A stretch of DNA of 17,355 nt from an uncultured Flavobacterium sp. Lineage in GTDB: Bacteria > Bacteroidota > Bacteroidia > Flavobacteriales > Flavobacteriaceae. Position numbers and translations under genes: made by a program. The stretch is taken from NCBI GenBank assembly GCA_946479395.1, contig CAMLFV010000033.1:1-17355 (forward strand), in the 5' to 3' direction. This document shows, piece by piece, positions 13,886-17,355 of the stretch; positions within the stretch are counted from its first letter, which is position 1; every line of letters begins with the position of its first letter. The notes under the pieces are model-generated. The model was not told the DNA's origin and searched no databases. It worked only from the letters and a program-made list of their open reading frames with translations.

Positions 13886-15772
13886 ATGAAGAATAAATAC
13901 GTTTTGTTGGCTTTGCTTGCTGTTCCTTTTGTAGGAAAAGCGCAGGTTGCAAATGATTCAATAGCCGAATTGGATGAGTTGATCATTCATGAAAACCGTA
14001 TGCAGATACCTTTTCAGCAATCAACACGAAATATTCAGGTTATAACAAAAGAAGATATTAAAAAACTGCCGGTTTCATCGATAAACGAAGTACTGACGTA
14101 TGTAAGCGGAGTTGATATTCGTCAGCGTGGTCCGTTTGGTTCTCAGGCAGATATCAGTATCGACGGTGGATCGTTCGAACAAACAATGGTATTTTGGAAC
14201 GGCGTTAAAATGGGCGATGCACAAACGGCGCATCACTCTATGAACCTGCCTATTCCTTTGGAAGCTATTGAACGAATCGAAGTTTTAAAAGGTCCGGCTG
14301 CACGTATTTACGGAATCAACGCTTTAACCGGTGCTATAAATATTGTTACAAAAACGCAGACCAATGATTTTTTGCAACTGCATGCGTATGGCGGAAGTTC
14401 GTTTAAAGCTAAAGAGGCGGGCGATGCCAGCGGAATTTATGCAGGTGGCGGTTTACAGGCAACAGCTGGTATCAACACCGGAAAAGTAAATCATTTGGTA
14501 AGCATTGGCAGAGAAGAAACCAACGGGCAACGTTATAACACGGCGGCAAAAAACTTGAAAACCATGTATCAGGGAAATGTTGCCTTGAACGATAATAATT
14601 CGGTAAACTGGATGGGTGGTTATTTAGATAACGAATTTGGAGCCAATGGTTATTACGCGGCACCACACGATAAAGAATCGTACGAAATTGTACAGACTTT
14701 AATGTTGAGTGTTGGCAGTAACCACCGCATTAACGATAATTTGACCATTAAGCCGCGCATTAGCAATAGATACAATGAAGACGATTACCGTTTTTACCGC
14801 AACGATTTAAGTAAAGCGCGTTCGTTACACTATTCCAATGCATTTATGTTTGAATTAAACGGAGTTTATACATCAACTGTCGGAGATTTTGGTTTAGGAT
14901 ACGAAATGCGTTTGGAAGATATTAACAGCTCAAATCTTGGGGAACACGACCGTGAAAATCATGGTTGGTTTGCAGAATATAAAAATACGTTTTTCGAAAA
15001 ATTGCTTGTGAACGTTGGTGCTTATTGGAATTATAATACCGATTACGGTTTTCAATGGTATCCGGGTGCCGATGTGGCTTATCTGTTGAATAACGATTGG
15101 AAAGTTCAGGCAAGTATTGGCAGCAGTCAGCGTATTCCGTCGTTTACAGATTTGTATGTAAATCAAAGACCGGGAAATATTGGAAATCCCGATTTAAAAC
15201 CCGAAGCAGCTTGGCAGTATGAAGTTGGTGTGAATTATACCAAACAAAACAAACGATTTGCTGCGAGTGTTTTTGAACGAAATATTTCTGATTTTATAGA
15301 TTGGACAAGGATTTCTACCGATGTTCCGTACCAACCGCAAAATTTAGGCAACCAAGTAATGCGCGGATTGAATGTTCGATACAATCAGGATATCCAAATA
15401 GCAACCAATCAAAAATTAGGATATTCGTTAAGTTATCAATATTTAAGTCCGAAAAAACAAGATGCTGCAAGCGAAATCATTTCAAAATATACTATTGAAA
15501 GTTTAAAACATCAGGCAATTGCAGGAATTAACTATACCATAAATGATTTTGGAATTCAGTTTCAAAACCGATATTTAAAGCGTGAATTAAACGATGGTTA
15601 TTTTGTATCAGATTTACGATTGATGTATCAGTTTCCATCATTCCAAATCTATACACAGGCAACCAATTTATTCAACAGTACTTATAAGGAAGTTGCAGCT
15701 GTGCCTATGCCAAGCCGCTGGATACAATTGGGTGTAAACTACCGTTTAAATTTAAAAAAGACTTCCGAATAG
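13886..15772 (+). CDS. TonB-dependent outer-membrane receptor, BtuB-size
   Basis: This 628-residue receptor is predicted to import a scarce ligand across the outer membrane. It has a signal peptide (1-19, ending VGKAQ) and a short spacer with AELDELIIHENR (27-38), a TonB-box-like region. A plug domain (about 43-157) carries VSGVDIRQRGPFG, IERIEVLKGPAARIYG (128-143) and GAINIVTK, and a beta-barrel runs to the C-terminal strand WIQLGVNYRLNL. There is no carboxypeptidase-like N-terminal domain, unlike the second receptor in the window. The size and plug resemble BtuB/vitamin-type receptors, but the ligand is unproven and the 76-base leader is too short for a cobalamin riboswitch. It is divergent from the MocR gene, its probable regulator. 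A terminator overlaps the stop. Confidence 0.88.
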   Translation: MKNKYVLLALLAVPFVGKAQVANDSIAELDELIIHENRMQIPFQQSTRNIQVITKEDIKKLPVSSINEVLTYVSGVDIRQRGPFGSQADISIDGGSFEQTMVFWNGVKMGDAQTAHHSMNLPIPLEAIERIEVLKGPAARIYGINALTGAINIVTKTQTNDFLQLHAYGGSSFKAKEAGDASGIYAGGGLQATAGINTGKVNHLVSIGREETNGQRYNTAAKNLKTMYQGNVALNDNNSVNWMGGYLDNEFGANGYYAAPHDKESYEIVQTLMLSVGSNHRINDNLTIKPRISNRYNEDDYRFYRNDLSKARSLHYSNAFMFELNGVYTSTVGDFGLGYEMRLEDINSSNLGEHDRENHGWFAEYKNTFFEKLLVNVGAYWNYNTDYGFQWYPGADVAYLLNNDWKVQASIGSSQRIPSFTDLYVNQRPGNIGNPDLKPEAAWQYEVGVNYTKQNKRFAASVFERNISDFIDWTRISTDVPYQPQNLGNQVMRGLNVRYNQDIQIATNQKLGYSLSYQYLSPKKQDAASEIISKYTIESLKHQAIAGINYTINDFGIQFQNRYLKRELNDGYFVSDLRLMYQFPSFQIYTQATNLFNSTYKEVAAVPMPSRWIQLGVNYRLNLKKTSE

Positions 15773-15784
15773 GAAGTCTTTTTT
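15754..15784. terminator. Bidirectional intrinsic terminator
   Basis: A 13-bp perfect stem (AAAAAAGACTTCC 15754-15766 with GGAAGTCTTTTTT 15772-15784) closes a 5-nt loop. The receptor stop codon (15770-15772) lies inside it. The rpe stop is one base beyond on the other strand, so it serves both convergent genes. Confidence 0.9.
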
Positions 15785-15785
15785 G

Positions 15786-16448
15786 TTATATAGCAGTAAT
15801 ATTTTTTAAATTCTCTATCGTTGCAATCGGATCTTGTGCAGTGAACACAAAACTGCCGGCAACTAAAACATCGGCACCCACTTTTACTAAATCTGCCGCA
15901 TTTTTATCTGTAACACCACCATCAATTTCAATTAAAGTTGAAGCATTGTTTCTAACAATAATCTCTTTAAGCTGTTGTACTTTTTTATAAGTATTCTCAA
16001 TGAATGATTGACCGCCAAATCCTGGATTCACACTCATAATGCAAACCAAATCAATATCGTTAATTACATCTTCTAACAAAGCAACGTTTGTGTGTGGATT
16101 AATGGCAACACCCGCTTTCATTCCGGCAGCTTTAATGGCTTGTAACGAGCGGTGTAAATGCGTGCAAGCTTCGTAATGAACCGTTAAAATATCGGCTCCT
16201 AAATTTTTAAAAGTTTCAATGTATCGGTCAGGATCAACAATCATTAAATGTACATCGATCGTTTTTTTTGCATGTTTGTTAATGGCAGCCAAAACCGGCA
16301 TTCCAAAAGAGATGTTTGGTACAAAAACGCCGTCCATAATATCAATATGAAACCAATCGGCAGCGCTGTTGTTAATCATTTCTACATCGCGTTGTAAGTT
16401 TGCAAAATCGGCAGCTAAAACTGACGGAGCAATTAATGTATTTTTCAT
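15786..16448 (-). CDS. rpe: Ribulose-phosphate 3-epimerase
   Basis: This 220-residue TIM-barrel enzyme interconverts D-ribulose 5-phosphate and D-xylulose 5-phosphate in the pentose phosphate pathway. The family motifs are complete. APSVLAADF (8-16) is at the start, WFHIDIMDGVFVPN (32-45) carries metal ligand H34 and catalytic D36, IDVHLMI carries H67, MSVNPGFGGQ (138-147) is the phosphate loop region, and IEIDGGV carries D176. The ATG at 16448 is chosen because the alternative in-frame start seven codons upstream would overlap the promoter -7 element. It is a single gene between two TonB receptor genes, with its own promoter and a shared terminator. Confidence 0.96.
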   Translation of the reverse strand: MKNTLIAPSVLAADFANLQRDVEMINNSAADWFHIDIMDGVFVPNISFGMPVLAAINKHAKKTIDVHLMIVDPDRYIETFKNLGADILTVHYEACTHLHRSLQAIKAAGMKAGVAINPHTNVALLEDVINDIDLVCIMSVNPGFGGQSFIENTYKKVQQLKEIIVRNNASTLIEIDGGVTDKNAADLVKVGADVLVAGSFVFTAQDPIATIENLKNITAI

Positions 16449-16466
16449 TGTTGTGTGTTGTTTGTG

Positions 16467-16474
16467 CAAAGATA
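16467..16474 (-). promoter_or_regulatory. -7 element of the rpe promoter
   Basis: TATCTTTG on the minus strand fits the Bacteroidota TAnnTTTG consensus and lies 18 bases before the rpe ATG. No TTG was found at the ideal -33 distance. The box supports the shorter rpe start. Confidence 0.5.
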
Positions 16475-16535
16475 CAAACTAAAATGTATTTTTTAGATTA
16501 GAAATAGGTTGTTAAAAAAAATCAGAAAAAATATC

Positions 16536-16575
16536 TTATTTTTATTTGTACTCTGTCTAAATAAAAATAACTTTG
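16536..16575 (+). promoter_or_regulatory. Promoter and overlapping long palindrome for the second TonB receptor
   Basis: TTG (16546-16548), a 19-base spacer and TAACTTTG (16568-16575) form a good flavobacterial promoter. Perfect 12-bp arms TTATTTTTATTT (16536-16547) and AAATAAAAATAA (16559-16570) enclose an 11-base centre with further symmetry (AC...GT). The palindrome covers both promoter elements, so a bound dimer would block transcription. Fur-type iron control would fit a TonB receptor, but this is inference. Confidence 0.6.
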
Positions 16576-16601
16576 CAAAAAATTACGCAAAACACTTTTA
16601 T

Positions 16602-17355
16602 ATGCGCCTTTATTTAATGCTTTGTTTTTTAATTATTTCACAAACTATTAATGCCCAACACAGTATTTCTGGTTTTATTTATAATGAAAAAGGCGAAATA
16701 CTTAAAAATACCGAAGTTTTATTAAGCTCACAGACAATAAATCTATCTACAAAATCAAACCAAGAAGGAAAGTATCAATTTGTAAATCTACAAAACGGAA
16801 CGTATCAAATACTATTAAAAAAAGCTGGTAACGAACAATTGTTTGATGTGGTTATTGAAAACCAAGACGAGATTTTTGATATCGTTTTTTATTCTTTATC
16901 AGAAAACGAATCGGTTTTAGATGATTTGGTTATAAACATAGAATCGCTAAAATCTAAATTAGAAAAAGAAGGTTTTGCCATGAATGTCATTGAAACTAAA
17001 GAAGCAGCTTTAAGAAACATTCAAACCAACGAGCTGTTAGACCGTACCGCAGGAGTACGTGTGCGCCAGAATGGCGGTTTGGGTTCAAGTGTTAATTACA
17101 ATTTAAATGGAATGTCGGGAAATTCGGTTCGTATTTTTGTTGATGGTATTCCGATTTCTACTTACGGACAATCGTTCAGTTTAAACAGCATTCCTCCCGC
17201 ATTAATAGAGCGTATAGAAGTTTATAAAGGGGTAACACCTATACATTTGTCTGAAGATGCTTTAGGCGGTGCAATAAATGTGGTGTTAAAACATGGTTTA
17301 AGTGATAGTTTTAACGCTTCGCTCTCGGCAGGATCGTTTAATACATGGCAAGGAA
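16602..17355 (+). CDS. TonB-dependent receptor, N-terminal part (cut by window end)
   Basis: 251 residues are visible and the rest lies beyond the window. A signal peptide (about 1-19, MRLYLMLCFLIISQTINAQ) is followed by a CarboxypepD_reg-like domain (20-95: HSISGFIYNEKGEILKNTEV, then KSNQEGKYQFVNLQNGTYQI). A hinge follows (DDLVINI), then a plug domain from ~118 with LLDRTAGVRVRQNGGLG, IERIEVYKGVTPIHL and GGAINVVLK. This architecture is typical of Bacteroidota receptors for iron-siderophore or other scarce nutrients. The ligand cannot be told. It is divergent from rpe. A long AT-rich palindrome covers its promoter, so regulated expression, perhaps by iron, is likely. Confidence 0.9.
   Translation, partial: MRLYLMLCFLIISQTINAQHSISGFIYNEKGEILKNTEVLLSSQTINLSTKSNQEGKYQFVNLQNGTYQILLKKAGNEQLFDVVIENQDEIFDIVFYSLSENESVLDDLVINIESLKSKLEKEGFAMNVIETKEAALRNIQTNELLDRTAGVRVRQNGGLGSSVNYNLNGMSGNSVRIFVDGIPISTYGQSFSLNSIPPALIERIEVYKGVTPIHLSEDALGGAINVVLKHGLSDSFNASLSAGSFNTWQG

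Overview
The window looks like the chromosome of a Flavobacteriaceae bacterium. The evidence is low G+C throughout, several TAnnTTTG-type -7 elements, almost no Shine-Dalgarno sequences, TonB-dependent receptors with a Bacteroidota-type N-terminal domain, and neighbour proteins (DUF808, DUF4256, YARHG, a short Crp/Fnr protein) that match flavobacterial relatives from memory. No species is claimed. Apart from two short intergenic repeats, nothing looks like a mobile element. There is no CRISPR array, tRNA, transposase or integrase.

Layout. The first ~47 bases are the 3' end of a 5S rRNA, followed by a strong terminator, so the window starts at the tail of an rRNA operon. Positions 90-480 hold decayed intergenic repeats and no gene. 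A tight three-gene operon follows (517-3138): a secreted YARHG-domain protein, a second secreted protein and a cytosolic methyltransferase. A bidirectional terminator separates it from a convergent DUF808 membrane protein. Divergent from that is a pair made of a DUF4256 protein and a small secreted protein, then a convergent helical-repeat protein of unknown function (5159-6613) and a divergent four-helix YiaA/YiaB-type membrane protein.

From 7225 to 9877 is a regulatory cluster. A methyltransferase with a hydrophobic segment is transcribed away from a TetR-type regulator, with two 21-bp tandem operator-like repeats between them. Next come a Crp/Fnr-type regulator and a DinB-like protein. A perfect TTGAT-N4-ATCAA site sits between the last two and fits the ETLSR recognition helix of the regulator. 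A metallo-beta-lactamase-fold hydrolase (10071-10793) is bracketed by two nearly identical ~120-bp nested inverted repeats.

Positions 10965-15772 hold a DUF4026/DUF2314-like protein, a MocR-type (GntR plus aminotransferase-like) regulator and a divergent TonB-dependent receptor. The MocR protein has lost the PLP-anchoring lysine and two other cofactor residues. The 76-bp gap to the receptor gene and the first codons of the MocR gene hold three copies of a CGGACTATT-type box, so the pair probably forms a ligand-responsive uptake unit. The window ends with rpe (ribulose-phosphate 3-epimerase) and, divergent from it, the start of a second TonB receptor. That receptor's promoter is covered by a long AT-rich palindrome.

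The most noteworthy observations are the MocR regulator without its PLP lysine and its boxes, the Crp/Fnr site matching its recognition helix, the TetR tandem operators, and the repeats around the hydrolase gene. No wholly new multi-gene system is evident.
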